64,000 nt of DNA from Agapetus fuscipes. Lineage: Eukaryota; Arthropoda; Insecta; Trichoptera; Glossosomatidae. Shown here in pieces: positions 1 to 12,065 of the stretch. The DNA is taken from NCBI GenBank assembly GCA_951799405.1, contig OX637361.1:10452170-10516169 (forward strand). The letters run 5' to 3'. Below the pieces are notes generated by a model. The model had not been told where the DNA came from and did not search any database. It saw only the letters and a list, made by a program, of their open reading frames with translations. Position 1 is the first letter of the stretch. Every line of letters begins with the position of its first letter. A program made the translations under genes and the position numbers.

Positions 1-987
<987 letters not shown>

Positions 988-1726
988 ACGCACGTGTATT
1001 GACATAACTAATTTCGTGTTATAGCCCAGCCGGGTTGCTAGGGGAAAACAAACATATTAGTTATTGGTTGCTAAGGACGGCAGTTCCATAAAAGACTGAC
1101 GTCTGCTCGTCGAGGAAAAAATCCCAAATTCAAAAATGTTCCGAGTTCAATGGATTTAGAACAAATTATTATGTTTTTATTTGATGGGCATAAAAACTAA
1201 ATTTTCCTTATCACAAAATAAATAACACTTAATTATGATTTCACGAATTAAATTAATATCTATAGGTAATCTAAATTATATATTAAATGCATGCCCACAA
1301 ACAAACACGTGTAGTTCGCGCTTACAAATGCTGAATGTGTACTTACAAACAAAATCCCATGGAGTTATTATTAGTCAATGCAAAATCCAAACCTCAAATG
1401 AACACAAGCCGTACAACTTTTGCCGACCTTCCCTGACACAGGGGTGACATTGGCAAAGTGAACCATTTTTTACAGTATGGGTGGTCAGCCTCATACCAAC
1501 CTATAAGTCAAGGAATGTGATTTACCTACTTATAAAACAAGATTTAAAATATTAGCAGTAAGATCGGAACATTTTTGAATTCGGAACTTTTTAATCTGCG
1601 AGCAAACGTAAGTAAGTCTTGTATGGGACTGCAGTCCTTAGCAACCAATAACAAAACATTTGTATGCCTTTCCCCTAGCAGCCCAGCTGGGTGACCACAA
1701 AATATTGTCTATGCCAATTCACGTAC
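988..1726. mobile_element. Long-TIR MITE interrupted by an R250 copy
   Basis: The arms at about 988-1146 and 1564-1726 are imperfect inverted complements over some 150 bases. Both contain a CCCAGCYGGGT-type motif, a GGTTGCTAAGGAC motif and a segment around CAAAAATGTTCCGA. The central loop holds an R250 copy. Related single arms occur near 13890, 49630 and 63480, so this is a dispersed family. No transposase is visible, and the target-site duplication was not resolved. Confidence 0.65.
1256..1516 (-). repeat. R250 dispersed repeat, full length
   Basis: Reference description of the R250 family. On its sense strand each copy opens with TTCCTTGACTTATAGGTTGG, then the CTGACCACCCATACTG block, a GGTTCACTTTGCCAATGTCA block, GGGCTTATGTTCATTTGAG, a CACATGC-GGCATGTG palindrome and TTTGCAACTTAGATT. 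It ends in a variable tail of TAGATT or TATAATC units. A constant head with a simple-repeat tail is typical of SINEs or LINE-derived retroposons. No canonical tRNA A/B boxes were found; GGTTCACTTTGCC is at best a weak B-box. This copy lies in the loop of the surrounding MITE. Confidence 0.8.
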
Positions 1727-1839
1727 GGACCTCATTTTAAGGAAAACAATCTTTAAAAAATCATAAGTAAGGTACCTATTCATTTTAATCTTCATACGCT
1801 GTCAATAATCATACTATACCTAGTACCTACTTATATTCA

Positions 1840-2715
1840 TTCCTTCTATATTCATTCTTTCCTTCCTCAGCAGTTCTCAGTCCGCTCCTGGACGCAGCCC
1901 TTTTCCTATCTTCTCCATTTCTGTCGATCAGCTGCTGTGTTCAGCCATCCTCTGCCTGCAGTTCTCTTGATGTCGTCCAGCCACCTCAGTTGGGGTCTCC
2001 CCGCTCCCCGCTTGGACATCCTAGGCCGCCTCTGGACCATCCTTTTCGGTCACCTGTCATCAGGCCCGGATTAAGGGCGGTTCGAGCGGTACAACCGAAC
2101 CAGGGCCCTTCTCACTCAGGGGGCCCCCACAGCACCAACAAAACTCTTATATGTTTATCAGTGCCCAGGTCTTTCCAGGCATTTGTGATCAAAGGGGTCC
2201 CCGATGACAGACTAAATAGAAATTAGTTTACAAGCATTACAAAAAAATATCTTTGGGGTGTAAGTCTTATGAGGCATACGCTACCAAGGGGCCCCCCAAA
2301 AGCTAAAAAATATTGAATGGAAAAAACTTCAACATTTTTTTTTTTTCGGAAAAGATATGCATCTTTGAGGTTATGGAAAAGTAGGAGGGAAGGGGGGGGT
2401 TTTCATGGAGGGGAGCCCCCCCCATATAGGGGGCCCCGAGCTTTACCCCGCACCAAGGCCCCCAGAGGGGTTAATCCAGGCCTGCCTGTCATGGTCCTGC
2501 CTTGCGACGTGACCAGCCCAGCGCCACTTTAAGCAGGCCACTCGTTGCATGACATCAGTGACACCAGTGCGTCTACGAATCTCTTGGTTTGGAACCCTGT
2601 CTCTGAGGCTGATTCCCAGCATCCTCCTTTCAATGGCTCTTTGGCGCGTCCTCAGTCTGCTGGCGCTCTTGGACTCTTGCGCTATTACCTACTGAGTGAG
2701 CCCTTTTGTTTCCAA
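1840..2715 (-). mobile_element. RTE-type LINE 3' fragment, split by a hAT MITE
   Basis: Reading the minus strand across 2715-2493 and then 2060-1840 gives a degraded RTE C-terminus: RDRVPN, then EIRRRTGVTDV, then LKWRWAGHVARQD, then GRPQLRWLDDIKRTAGRGW. These are hallmarks of RTE-clade endonuclease/reverse transcriptases in moths and butterflies. It is a non-functional 5'-truncated relic. The uninterrupted relative at 9535-9795 shows the pre-insertion sequence at the MITE site. Confidence 0.75.
2061..2484. mobile_element. hAT-like MITE, 424 bp
   Basis: The element begins CAGGCCCGGATTAA and ends TTAATCCAGGCCTG, so the terminal inverted repeats match at 13 of 14 positions. It is flanked by a perfect 8-bp duplication, CCTGTCAT (2053-2060 and 2485-2492). 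CAG...CTG ends with an 8-bp duplication are the hAT superfamily signature. Its interior is rich in G and C runs and has no transposase frame. A second family member lies at 61594-61997. Confidence 0.85.
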
Positions 2716-3124
2716 GCCATTGGATACTTTATATAAAGCCAGTGAAAATACAAAACACAAAATATAGAAATCCATAAATTCAAAACATCATTTGGTAAAA
2801 AATGTGTGTGTTTTTTTTTGTAAACAAGGGTTGAAAGGTGTGATTAATTGATCAGCATTCTTCCATAACATTTGTGAAGTCCAACTCTCCATTTTTTTAA
2901 ACAAACAATGAAATGGGCCTCTGCCCGTTAGGTACAATAATTAATTTCCATTTTTAATAGTTTGTCTCATTTTAAATAACTCATTTTTCATTAACATTCT
3001 AGCATTTTTTACAAGTAGTAGGTACGTACCTACCTATCTACCTATAATCTTAAAATATCGATTATTTCTAGGGTTTTTTTTTTCTTTCTTTTGTAAAAAA
3101 ATATAGGGTGTATCATATTAAGGT
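2716..3124. other. AT-rich intergenic DNA
   Basis: Homopolymer runs and a GTAGGTACCTACC-type microsatellite near 3016-3045. No gene or repeat boundary seen. Confidence 0.5.
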
Positions 3125-3386
3125 ATTAACAATCTAATTAACATATTCATATTTTATGCATGTTCACAAGCAAACATGTTTTACTTAGCATTTACACATG
3201 CTGCATGTGTAAGCACCTACCTATGTAGGTACAGACTAAATTAGACCCAAATTTCAAATTGACACAAGCCCTGCGAATCTTGCCAACTTTCTCTGAAGCA
3301 GGGATGTCATTGAAAAAAGTGAACCAATTTTCATAGTACCTACGGGGGGGGGGTCAATCTTATTCCTACCAACCTGCGAGACAAGG
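3125..3386 (-). repeat. R250 copy, diverged
   Basis: Matches R250 from its TAATCTAATT tail to ACCAACCTGCGAGACAAGGA, with a poly-G insertion near 3345. It forms a head-to-head pair with the copy starting at 3441. Confidence 0.75.
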
Positions 3387-3440
3387 AACTATAGCAGTAT
3401 TTTTTAAGTTTAAATTTTATTGTAGGTACCTACCTATAAC

Positions 3441-3692
3441 TTCCTAGACTTATAGGTTGGTATGAGGCTGACCAGTGACCACCCATACTGTAACAAATGA
3501 TTCACTTTGCCAATGTCACCACTGTTTCAGGAGAGTTTGGCAAAAGTTGCAGGGCTTATGTTCAATTGAGGTTTGTTTTTTTTTTAAGTACACATTCAGC
3601 ATTTGTAAGCGCGAACTTACACGTGTCTGTTTGTGGGCATGCATTCGATAGAGTTATGAATGTTAGCATATCTTTGCAACTTAGATTATAGA
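3441..3692 (+). repeat. R250 copy
   Basis: Starts TTCCTAGACTTATAGGTTGG and ends in TTAGATTATAGAT. It carries a 64-codon open frame (3497-3691) in the same register as frames in other copies. A short minus-strand R250 piece follows at about 3721-3768. Confidence 0.8.
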
Positions 3693-4035
3693 TACATATT
3701 ATACCTATGCACGATATCTTCAATGTGGGTGGTCATTCTCATGCCAACCTATTAGTAAAAGGACACTGTCTGACACATCATTGAAAAACATTTGTGAAGC
3801 GTTTGTACAAAAAAAACTGAAAACAAAGGAATCTCACACCAAATCAAAACTGATAATAATGTTTTAAAATTGACAAGGGAAACACGGTGTTGATTTGATC
3901 TGGGCGGGAAGATAAAGTTAAATGGCTGTTTTTTGACAAATTTCCCATCATGGCTACTTGAGAACGAACACGCTGATGCCATCTTGTGAATCAAAAGCCA
4001 TGCTCATAAACGTAAAGCGTGGTGTATACCAGCAA

Positions 4036-4165
4036 CACCACGGCAATTCTTACCTACCGAATATCGATAATATTTGTATGAAGACTAATCAGCTGTTCAT
4101 TTGCGGCCATCTTGAATTGACAGGTCTTCATACAAATATTACCGATATTTGGTAGGTAAGACTAA
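4036..4165. mobile_element. Fold-back MITE, copy 1
   Basis: Inverted arms of about 45 bp, containing TTCTTACCTACCGAATATCG and its complement, enclose a short core with CAGCTGTTCATTTGCGGCC. The same element lies at 17886-18022 with the core in the opposite orientation. No coding capacity. Confidence 0.75.
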
Positions 4166-4699
4166 CAGGTGACGAGATCAGCTGATGATCTATTTATTGC
4201 GGAGCTCCCTCCTGTGATGCAGAATACCAGCTATTCTTCCATTTTTTGGGTGGTCGGCCGTAGACGCTGACCATCTGGTATTTCGTGTGTGACGATTCAG
4301 GTTAACCTACTTCCACTCATGCGGTCTACATGGCCCCTTTAGAATCGTCTCCTCTTCCAACATCTTTGTTTGTGTGACCATTTGTTTATGCGTCGTCTGC
4401 TATGCAGCAGGGCTTAGTTGGTATCCTTTGCTCCACGATCCCGCAGCCCTGGGCGGTATCTGAGATCTGCTACCCAAACCAAATGAATGTCTCCATGGCT
4501 CGGCCGTGTAAAACACATGTTATCAGACAGGAGAATCACGCGCCGATGGTTTTTTGCTCCCGCGTTTTGTTTTTCACGATCTTTTTAATCCACGATCATG
4601 CCCTGCAATCGTGTGTTAACTTCGATACATACTTATCTCGGTACTTATATCTTTGTTTACTTACTAACATCTACGTAGGTAGTGCCTATTAGGGATGAG
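4166..4699. other. Unassigned, GC-richer segment
   Basis: About 4200-4560 is GC-richer than its surroundings and could be the untranslated end of an old retroelement or a decayed exon. The 96-codon open frame at 4402-4692 shows no recognisable domain, so no gene is called. Confidence 0.3.
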
Positions 4700-4945
4700 C
4701 ATTCCATCAGGCGAAATAAGGCAGTATGTTGAGATATACATTTAACGTGGAAAATGTTAAATTACCCCTATGGCCAAGAAAGTTATGGATGGATCAAATT
4801 TCCAAAATAGCGAATGAATGGGATGTCCAGAGTCATATTAAAGGAGAGCTTGTATGAAAAAGGGTATGACTCTGGATGAAATAAAAGAAGAATGCAAGGA
4901 CCAAAAAAAATGGCGGTTGATCTGTAATGCTGACGTTTAAGGCTG
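4700..4945 (+). mobile_element. RTE-type LINE 3' relic
   Basis: Conceptual translation with frameshifts gives MDQISKIANEWDVQS, then VMTLDEIKEECKDQKKWRL. This resembles the C-terminal tail of the LINE at 46551 but is a separate subfamily; 16935 and 57112 hold further copies. Frameshifted and inactive. Confidence 0.6.
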
Positions 4946-5067
4946 AGTCTTTAAAAAAACACTTTTCACTTTTTTATTGAACATATTTTGTAGGTTTTAA
5001 TTTTTACTGTTTAATTGTTTAGTGCTTGTTTGTTTTATATACTTAATTGTAATTAATTGTTTATATT

Positions 5068-5322
5068 CCTTGACTTTTAGGTTGGTATAAGGCTGACCAC
5101 CCATACTGTAAAAAATGGTTCACTTTGCCAATGTCACCCCTGTTTCAGGGAAGGTCGGCAAGAATTGCAGAGGGCTTATGTTCATTTGTGATTGGGTTTT
5201 TATATTGTAGGTCCACATGCGGCATGTGTGAGCGCGAAATTATGCGTGTCTGCTTGTGGGAATGCATTTAATATGAATCTCAAATGATACACATCTTTGC
5301 AATTTAGATTTAGATTTTAGCC
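5068..5322 (+). repeat. R250 copy, full length
   Basis: Starts TTCCTTGACTTTTAGGTTGG and ends with TTTAGATTTAGATTTTAG. One of the better-preserved plus-strand copies. Confidence 0.85.
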
Positions 5323-6169
5323 TTGTTAATTTTTCGCAATGCATTTTTTTAATCTTCTAATGCTTATTTACAGGGAGAAACTATCTAGGGTGCAGACTTA
5401 GTTTAATAATGAAGAAATCTGCGAACCTCTCGTTTTTTTTATGAAATCAAGTCAATCCCACAAAATCGTAAAACTGAGAAGGGAATCATAAAACCTAGGG
5501 GATGTTTTATTTTATTCTGCAATGTGTTTATGCATTAATCAATGATTAAATCAATTAAATAGAAAAAAACGAAGGGTGGCGTTAAAAATATTGTCGTCAT
5601 CAAAGTGCTGTCGATGAATCATTTGTTTTTTAACAATCGACACGGGTCACAGCGCCCATTATATCGAAAAAAACTAAACAATGGCCGACCCTTGATCTGT
5701 CAAACTAAGCGCATTGAATCACACAATAAACCATCATTATTAATGTCGATAAAAGTGATGAAACACGATGGATTCTTTTGATTTTTTAACAAGTTCTTGG
5801 TAGGCTCTTCGTGACGTGTGACAGATCAGCTGTTGGGCGCCCGCCGCCATTGTTTTTCGGCGGGCGTCGCTTCGTGTTGTTCCGTCTTTTGAAATTTGAA
5901 TTTGGAACGCGTTTTGACAGATGCAGCGAGGCGGGAACGGCGAAGGGTGAGCGAAGTATGGAAAAGTGACGCAAAGCAAAATAACCCGATGTTATTATGT
6001 AAAATATAGATAAGATGGATGAAAATCATTATTTATTTTAATAGGAAAACTTTGTATATTCTTACATTTTAATACGTGTAAGTCCTGACTCCTTAGTTCG
6101 TTTTGCGATAGGAAATTATGAAAATGTTGATAAATATTAATTGATTGAAAGAGATTTTCATGTCAAGGA
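5323..6169. other. Intergenic DNA with a GC-rich block
   Basis: Mostly AT-rich. The stretch 5825-5960 is markedly GC-rich (GGGCGCCCGCCGCCATTG, GGCGGGCGTCGC). Three overlapping minus-strand frames cross it, none with a recognisable domain. It may be a regulatory island or a decayed first exon; I cannot tell which. Confidence 0.3.
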
Positions 6170-6245
6170 TAAGAAGAAGTTGAGGTAAATCTTGAGTTTA
6201 GAGGCTCTGACCACTCCAAGCGGAATGACCACAGAGTAACATTTA
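6170..6245 (+). mobile_element. LINE 3' terminal relic
   Basis: GAGGCTCTGACCACTCCAAG and the following CGGAATGACCACAGAGTAACA match the 3' end of the LINE at 46551-46882. Severely 5'-truncated. Confidence 0.6.
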
Positions 6246-6305
6246 GATTAAACAGTTTTATTAATTTATTTTTAAGTTAACCTAATTTATGTATAACTTT
6301 AACCA

Positions 6306-6450
6306 CTAGACCGGTCCGTAGTCTAGTGGTTAACCCTTCTAACTCGTAAATGGAAGGTTGTGGGCTCGAATTCCAGCGGAGCACAAACAATATAGGTACC
6401 ATTTAAATTTTCAAATATGCTTTTCGCTTTGTGAAAAATTCATATAGGTA
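6306..6450 (+). mobile_element. SINE-B, 5' half
   Basis: tRNA-like head with an A-box (TAGTCTAGTGGTTAA) and a B-box-like GGCTCGAATTCC, followed by the SINE-B body (TTTTCAAATATGCTTTTCGC). The 3' half with the ACCGGTCACCAAAGG block is missing. The full-length reference copy is at 49339-49620. Confidence 0.8.
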
Positions 6451-7051
6451 GATACCTTTGTATTTTCTTACATACCAAATATACCTACCTTACGTACCTA
6501 CAATCTTATCTGTAACATTAGTTATTTTTTCGTTATCACTTCCGAAAAAATAAACGGAAGCCATTTTCCCACCAGACAGTATAAAATTATTCGAAGTTGA
6601 ATTTGAAATTATTTGAAAAAGGAACACATGTCGAATGATGTGTGGCCATATCCTTTTTTAACACCTAAAGAATAATTCATGAGTGTTTACACCTAGAAAA
6701 AAACTTAAAAAATGGTAGGTATCTTTCGTGTGAAGTTTTTAAAGTGTGGTCGATATGTTTAACTATGTTAAAATGGTCTGATTTGTATTCGAAAAGCGTA
6801 CTACAGATAAATCTAGAAGTGATAGAATAACTTTACATTATTCATCGAAAATACGTGGATATAAACATGTAAGTAACAGCGTAGATATCTTGTAACCTAT
6901 TTGATTATATTATATTTTACACGTAGGTATGGATACGAAAATAAATATAGGCTATTGTAACATCCGCAGATATAAAAAAACGAAAGGATCAAAGCCGATA
7001 GAATTTTCTATAAAATACTCAAACATACTCAGTTTTTCTAGAGGGTAGGTA
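6451..7051. other. AT-rich intergenic DNA
   Basis: No repeat boundary, RNA gene or coding frame recognised. Confidence 0.5.
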
Positions 7052-7325
7052 CCTACTTCTTCTTCTTCTTCTTAATATTGTTCATTGCTGAGGGTTGCGG
7101 CTTTTGTGGAAGCAACCACTCTTTTCCAGTTCTCTCTTGACTGCGCTGCCCGGAGCTCTCCAACCACCGAGGTACAAGCTGCTGTCTTCACTTGATCGGT
7201 CCATCGTGTGGAGGATATTCCTCTTCCTCTCTTCTCCTTCAAGCCACCTATCACAACCAGTCGTTGCAAGCTATCCTCATTGCCACAGAAAACGTGTCCA
7301 CAGAGCTGAAAAAACATGTTAATTA
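7052..7325 (-). mobile_element. LINE 3' relic (GHVFCGNEDS family)
   Basis: The minus-strand frame reads GHVFCGNEDSLQRLVVIGG, then RGRGISSTRWTDQVKTA and LRAAQSRENWKRVVAS. This is the conserved tail found after the reverse-transcriptase domain of many insect non-LTR elements. It ends in a run of AAG units. A related copy lies at 28672-29030. Confidence 0.65.
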
Positions 7326-7738
7326 AAACTAATTCGAAAACTAAATATTTTAGTTTCTCCGTTGTAAATCATACTGTTCGTTGATTATTATAAAAGTTAC
7401 ACCAAAGGAGTAGGTATACGACAGGAAAAACTTTAAGTGAATGGGTAAAAGAGGAATGAAAAAGTTGATATAGGACGTAAAGGTTATCAGGAAAGATCCT
7501 ATAATCAGGTGATTTCGCTTGGTCTTCCTTGTCCTTAGTCGTTGACCATCTTTTTGGTTGGTTCATCCGCCTTCGGAGACGTTTCTCCCCTCTAAGAAAA
7601 GGTAATACCTTGGCCAATTACTACCTACTGGTTAGCTGCTTATGCCGACAACTGTTTGGTTAAGTAGTTTATGGGGGAAATGATGAAGTGAGGTTATGAT
7701 AGGATGTACATAATAACTTAACATTTTAAGTACCCTTA
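7326..7738. other. Unassigned intergenic DNA
   Basis: An 82-codon minus-strand frame (7369-7617) has no recognisable motif and no gene-like context. Nothing supported. Confidence 0.4.
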
Positions 7739-7961
7739 GTGCAAGTTGCAAATCTTGAGTAAAGTAAAGTTTACGGAAAGTATTAAAGAGGGATTTTCCC
7801 TAAAATCTGCCGTTTTGTTTCTTACACTTTATGGTCTTAGCAAAAGAGTTACAGTGATGAAGAAAATCAAGTTCAAACAAACAAAGACGGCAGATTTTGG
7901 GGAAAACCACTCTTTAATACTTTCCGTAATTTTTACTTAACTCAAGTTTTGCAACTCGTAC
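7739..7961. mobile_element. Long-TIR MITE, copy 1
   Basis: The element starts GTGCAAGTTGCAAATCTTGA and ends with the complement of GTACGAGTTGCAAAACTTGA. Arms of about 80 bp meet around a short core with ATGGTCTTAGCAAAAGAG. A near-identical 224-bp copy lies at 42909-43132. Flanking TTA and TCA do not give a clean duplication, so the superfamily is not assigned. Confidence 0.75.
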
Positions 7962-8342
7962 TCAGAAACCACCTATGCTCAGTACCTACCTATCTCCAGT
8001 GACTAGCGGCATTCACTGCATTGAAGTTTGCTGAAGCAGGTCCTTCGGTGTGCATTTGTATACACTATTTCGGATCCTGGATATCCCTGCAGTCACAAAG
8101 GGTGTCCTGCCCATCTTTAAGGTTCGTTTGACGCTTTGTCCCCCCAGTCCTAAGTCTGTTGATGATCCTCCAGGCATATATGGTTGCTTGGTGGGAGAGT
8201 CTCGGCTGGTTCCATCCAGCTACGACCATCTCTCCACAGTCTCAGGTGCTTCTGTTTAGGATATGGAAAAAAAACTATTTTCCCGATAAGGAGTAAGAGA
8301 TACACGATACTTTTCATACTTTTTAACAGATCCAACAACTAA
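7962..8342. other. Unassigned, possible decayed element
   Basis: 8020-8260 is GC-richer than its surroundings and has frames of 60-70 codons on both strands, but I recognise no family. Confidence 0.3.
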
Positions 8343-8581
8343 TGGCCTGTTGCACCAACCTCCAATCGATATTTGATAGACACATCAAAATTGATTGCTT
8401 AATTTTGGTAAGGACCTCGGTTAAATATTTCTCAGAAGTGGGTAATAATATGATGGAATTTGAACAGAAAAGATGATGTACATCAGCTGATTTACGAATA
8501 TGCAATCAAATATTTGATTTGTTGGGAGAAATCACACTTAATTTTGTTTTTTGTCTGATGGGAGTTTGGAGCAACAGGCCC
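8343..8581. mobile_element. MITE with TAA target duplication
   Basis: Terminal inverted repeats GGCCTGTTGCACCAACCTCC and the complement of GGAGTTTGGAGCAACAGGCC flank about 200 bp of non-coding DNA. TAA lies directly outside at 8340-8342 and 8582-8584. A 3-bp TWA-type duplication fits PIF/Harbinger-like elements; that assignment is inference. Confidence 0.65.
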
Positions 8582-8992
8582 TAAGTGTACCTATCTGTTA
8601 CTGTCTTAAATTTGAGACAACAGCCATTTGAGAAGTTATTTTTTAGTCTACCAAGATGGCGATGTTGGAGTGTGATCTTGTTGACTTGACGTGAGATTTG
8701 TTTAAGACTCGTTTATAAATATTTAGCGCGTCCATAGACTTGGGATCAATTGAATATCAAATTTATTTAAAACAATTTAAGCCGCATTTGTTATGGGCAA
8801 CCGACGTGTAAACCAATAGCGCAGCTAGAATAAAATTCTATCTGCACGCTTTACATAAAAGTCTCCTAAAAAGTTGTTGTTAAAGAAAATAAAACTAAAA
8901 ATGAATTAACTGAAGAAAAAAGATTATTTAGAAGTTGTCTTTTCAGAGTAATGCAAAAAAAGTGTTAAATTGTTTTTATTACCAATTTATTT

Positions 8993-9106
8993 TGCAAGTA
9001 CACACTCATATACCATGTGTAATTACTAACTTACATGCGCCTGCTTGTAAATACGTATTTAATAAAGAAAATGATAATATATTTTGTAACTAAGATTATA
9101 ATACAT
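8993..9106 (+). repeat. R250, 5'-truncated and diverged
   Basis: Only the last half remains, from the ACACTCATATACCATGTGTA palindrome region to AACTAAGATTATAATA. Confidence 0.55.
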
Positions 9107-9232
9107 AGACTGAGAAAAGTATGATTTTATCAGATGAGTGATATAATTGTGAAAGTATGAAATTTATAGAGTGGATGTAAAATAACGAAAATTAGGACAA
9201 ATTTAATGGGAAAATGTTAGTAGTCGTTAATA

Positions 9233-9485
9233 GTCTAATCTAATCTAAGTTGCAAAGATATGTTACTGATATGGATATTCACATTACATGCATTCTCACA
9301 ACCAGACACGTACAAGTTCGCGCTTGCACATGCCGCATGTGAACCTACAACATAAAAACCAAATCTCAAATGGACATACACCCTGCCACTCTTGCCGTCC
9401 TTCCCTGAAACAGGGGGGACATTGGCAAAGTGAACCATTTTTACAGCATTGGCATACCAACCTGTAGATAAGTCAAGGAACAAAG
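9233..9485 (-). repeat. R250 copy
   Basis: Tail CTAATCTAATCTAAG; head ACCAACCTGTAGATAAGTCA. The sense strand has an 82-codon frame (9235-9483) containing MVHFANV and NISLQLRL, shared with other copies. A short deletion removes part of the CTGACCACCCAT block. Confidence 0.8.
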
Positions 9486-9534
9486 AGATATCAAAGAGAT
9501 TTCTTATTGTTAATTATATGTTATGCGGTTTCTT

Positions 9535-9795
9535 GATCCTCCTCATCCTATTCTCCTTCCTTCTTCCTCAGCCTTTCTCAGTCTACTCCTGGACGTAGGC
9601 CTCCTCCAATCTTCACTATGACTTTCTATCGGCTGCTGTGTTCAGCCATCTCTGGTCCGCAGTTCCCTGGATATCGTCCGGTCACCTCAGTTGGTGTCTC
9701 CCTACTCCCTGCGTGGATATCCTGAGTCTCCATTGGACAATCCTATTCGGTCACCTGTCGTGGTCCTGTCTTGCAAAGCGACCAACCCATCATAA
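9535..9795 (-). mobile_element. RTE-type LINE 3' relic, uninterrupted
   Basis: Same family as 1840-2715. Here GGTCACCTGTCGTGGTCCTG is continuous, giving the empty site for the hAT MITE. It is truncated at its 5' side near 9795 and non-functional. Confidence 0.7.
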
Positions 9796-10419
9796 GATAG
9801 GACAAATATAATTCTTTTGAGTTTTCGCGGGATTTTCTTCAGTTACACCACTGGTTTGAAATTCCCTACAAAATCTGAAGTTCATATCTTGATAAATATC
9901 TAGATGTGTGCAGATGTATAAATAATGGATTGATTTATTCTGAATGAACAAAAAAACAACGTAGACAAAATACAACATTTGTAAGCATCGAGAAAACAAT
10001 AGAAGTTACTGACAATACTGTCATCAATTTAAGGAACAAACCCTGTATATTTTTTTATACAACCCCATAAAGGAAAAGTCCAGATTTCAGTTAATTTCTA
10101 AGTCCATGAAACTTATTTTTTGATGATGCACAACAGGTTACCCTCATTACAGTGCATCTTCACAGCCATCAACAAGCTGGGAGGAACTCTTTCACCATCT
10201 TTTTAGTATCGTGAAAGAAAGAAAGGTGTCTTATCTATATTAGATATGTCATTTTTTTAATCTCGTTAATGAAAAATGCTGAGCCTAGACAGTAGACATC
10301 TTCAGTTTATTAAAAATATCGATAGGGTTTTTGAAATTAGAATTTGGTATTCTTTATTTGTTTTGATGTTTATAATTATTATTATTTGTGATTTAAAAAA
10401 TGCAGCTTGTTGTATATTA
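9796..10419. other. AT-rich intergenic DNA
   Basis: Nothing recognised apart from short open frames without motifs. Confidence 0.5.
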
Positions 10420-10655
10420 TGTTCCTTGACTTATAGGTTGGTATGTGGCTGACCACCCATGCTGTAGAAAATGGTTCACTTTGCCAAAGTCATCCCTGTT
10501 CCTGGAAAGGTCGTCAAGAGTTGCAGGGTTCGGGTTTTTTATGTTGTTAGTCCACGTGCGGCATGCAACTTATACGTGTCTGCTTATGAGAATGCATGTA
10601 ATTTGAATCTTAAATGTAATATATCTTTGCAGCTTATAGATTATAGGTTTTAGAT
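10420..10655 (+). repeat. R250 copy
   Basis: Starts TTCCTTGACTTATAGGTTGG and ends CTTATAGATTATAGG. A deletion removes part of the TTCATTTGAGATTTGG region but leaves a 60-codon frame open (10471-10653). Confidence 0.8.
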
Positions 10656-11874
10656 AGATCGCCAAACTTCACCAAAGAGACACAAAAAGAAGAAGAAGAA
10701 TATTTTGTTGGTGAGGTGATTCTTAGACACATTTGGGTCTTAAAGTATTTTGAATGTAAGATTGGACCCTGATAAATTGAGGTATCGGGAGAAAAACTTA
10801 TTAGGTCGATTATCTTTTCGGCCACTGATGCGGTTCACGCGGACTCAGTAAGGATGGGAAAGAAGTAAAATGCAAGTAAACTAAGAAAGTAAGTAAGCTC
10901 TATTTGAAAAATACACCTAAATTCTTTGCTGATCTAATCAAGCTCGTAGCCCTCGGCAAAAAAAAACCTAAAACTGCGCTCGGAAGAAATTGGAGCCAAA
11001 ACATGTATTGAAGAACCACTAAAAAGAGAAAAAACGATGTATTTTTGGAGATTTTTAGTTGGTATTCTGGTCTGAAACTACCTGCCTCATCATATGAAAG
11101 AAATAGATGACCATGGGAATTAAGACTGCCGCGGCGCTTTGATAACTCGCCTTGAAGATACTTTCTGCTTGTGAAAGCGAAACGTCGGCCGATGTACGAG
11201 CTGCAAATAGAAAATGGTCAAACCCGAAAGAATACAAAAACGATTTGTTAATTATTAATACCGGCCATGAAAGTGAAAGCTTTAAACTTTATTTATGTAA
11301 TTATCGTCAATGTTTCGTTGATTCGAGTGAACGTTGAAAGGAAACATCGAGAATAATGTACCTAATTTTCACACAAAGGTTTGTCAAATATCCAAAAATG
11401 ATAATTAACTAATTTTAATTGGGATAAATTATATCTTCGTTGCCTACTTTTGCCATAATGGATAGCTAGCTCTAGCCTAATATAGTTTTTAGATCAACTC
11501 TTCAAGAATAATATGCATCTAGAGTTTACTGAAGCACTTAGTAGCTGTCCTAAACAACTTGCACACTGTTTTTGTCTCAACAAGGCATATAGATGATGGT
11601 AGGATAAGACAGAGGAATGCAGTAACCCGTGTTTCTTTATAATTTAGAATATCAGCTACTGAAAAAAATAACATTTTGTTTTAGTGAAGTGAGGAGTATA
11701 AAATTGTAATCAATGCGTGTGGATGTCATGGAAGAGGAAGACTGAGGAGAGTGTGGATTGATCAAAGCACAGAAAAGTTAGTAAAAATTGAAATGAAAAC
11801 ATAAAAAAAACTTTTTACGTAAATAATCACGAATTTCCATGATTATTTGTTTGTTTGTAGGTAACGCGTTTGTC
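10656..11874. other. Intergenic DNA without recognised repeats
   Basis: About 1.2 kb of moderately AT-rich sequence. Frames of about 60 codons overlap near 11055-11337 on both strands and show no domain. Nothing supported. Confidence 0.45.
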
Positions 11875-12065
11875 GTAACGCGTTTGTGGTAGCGCTTCAG
11901 ACTCGTATATGGAAGGTTGTGGGTAAGAGTCCCGGCGAAGCACAAAAAAAAATTGTATTTATATTTTCAAATATGCTCTTTGTTATGTTGAAAAATTCAT
12001 AATGTATCCTTTTACAAAAAACCGGTCACCAAAGGTCCATCCAGCCTTACAGCAACTGGGTATTG
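11875..12065 (+). mobile_element. SINE-B, 3'-truncated
   Basis: Degraded tRNA-like head (GGTAGCGCTTCAGACTCGTA), then the ACCGGTCACCAAAGGTCCAT block and CAGCCTTACAGCAACTGGGT, where an R250 fragment takes over. R250 either inserted here or was joined by template switching. Confidence 0.7.
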
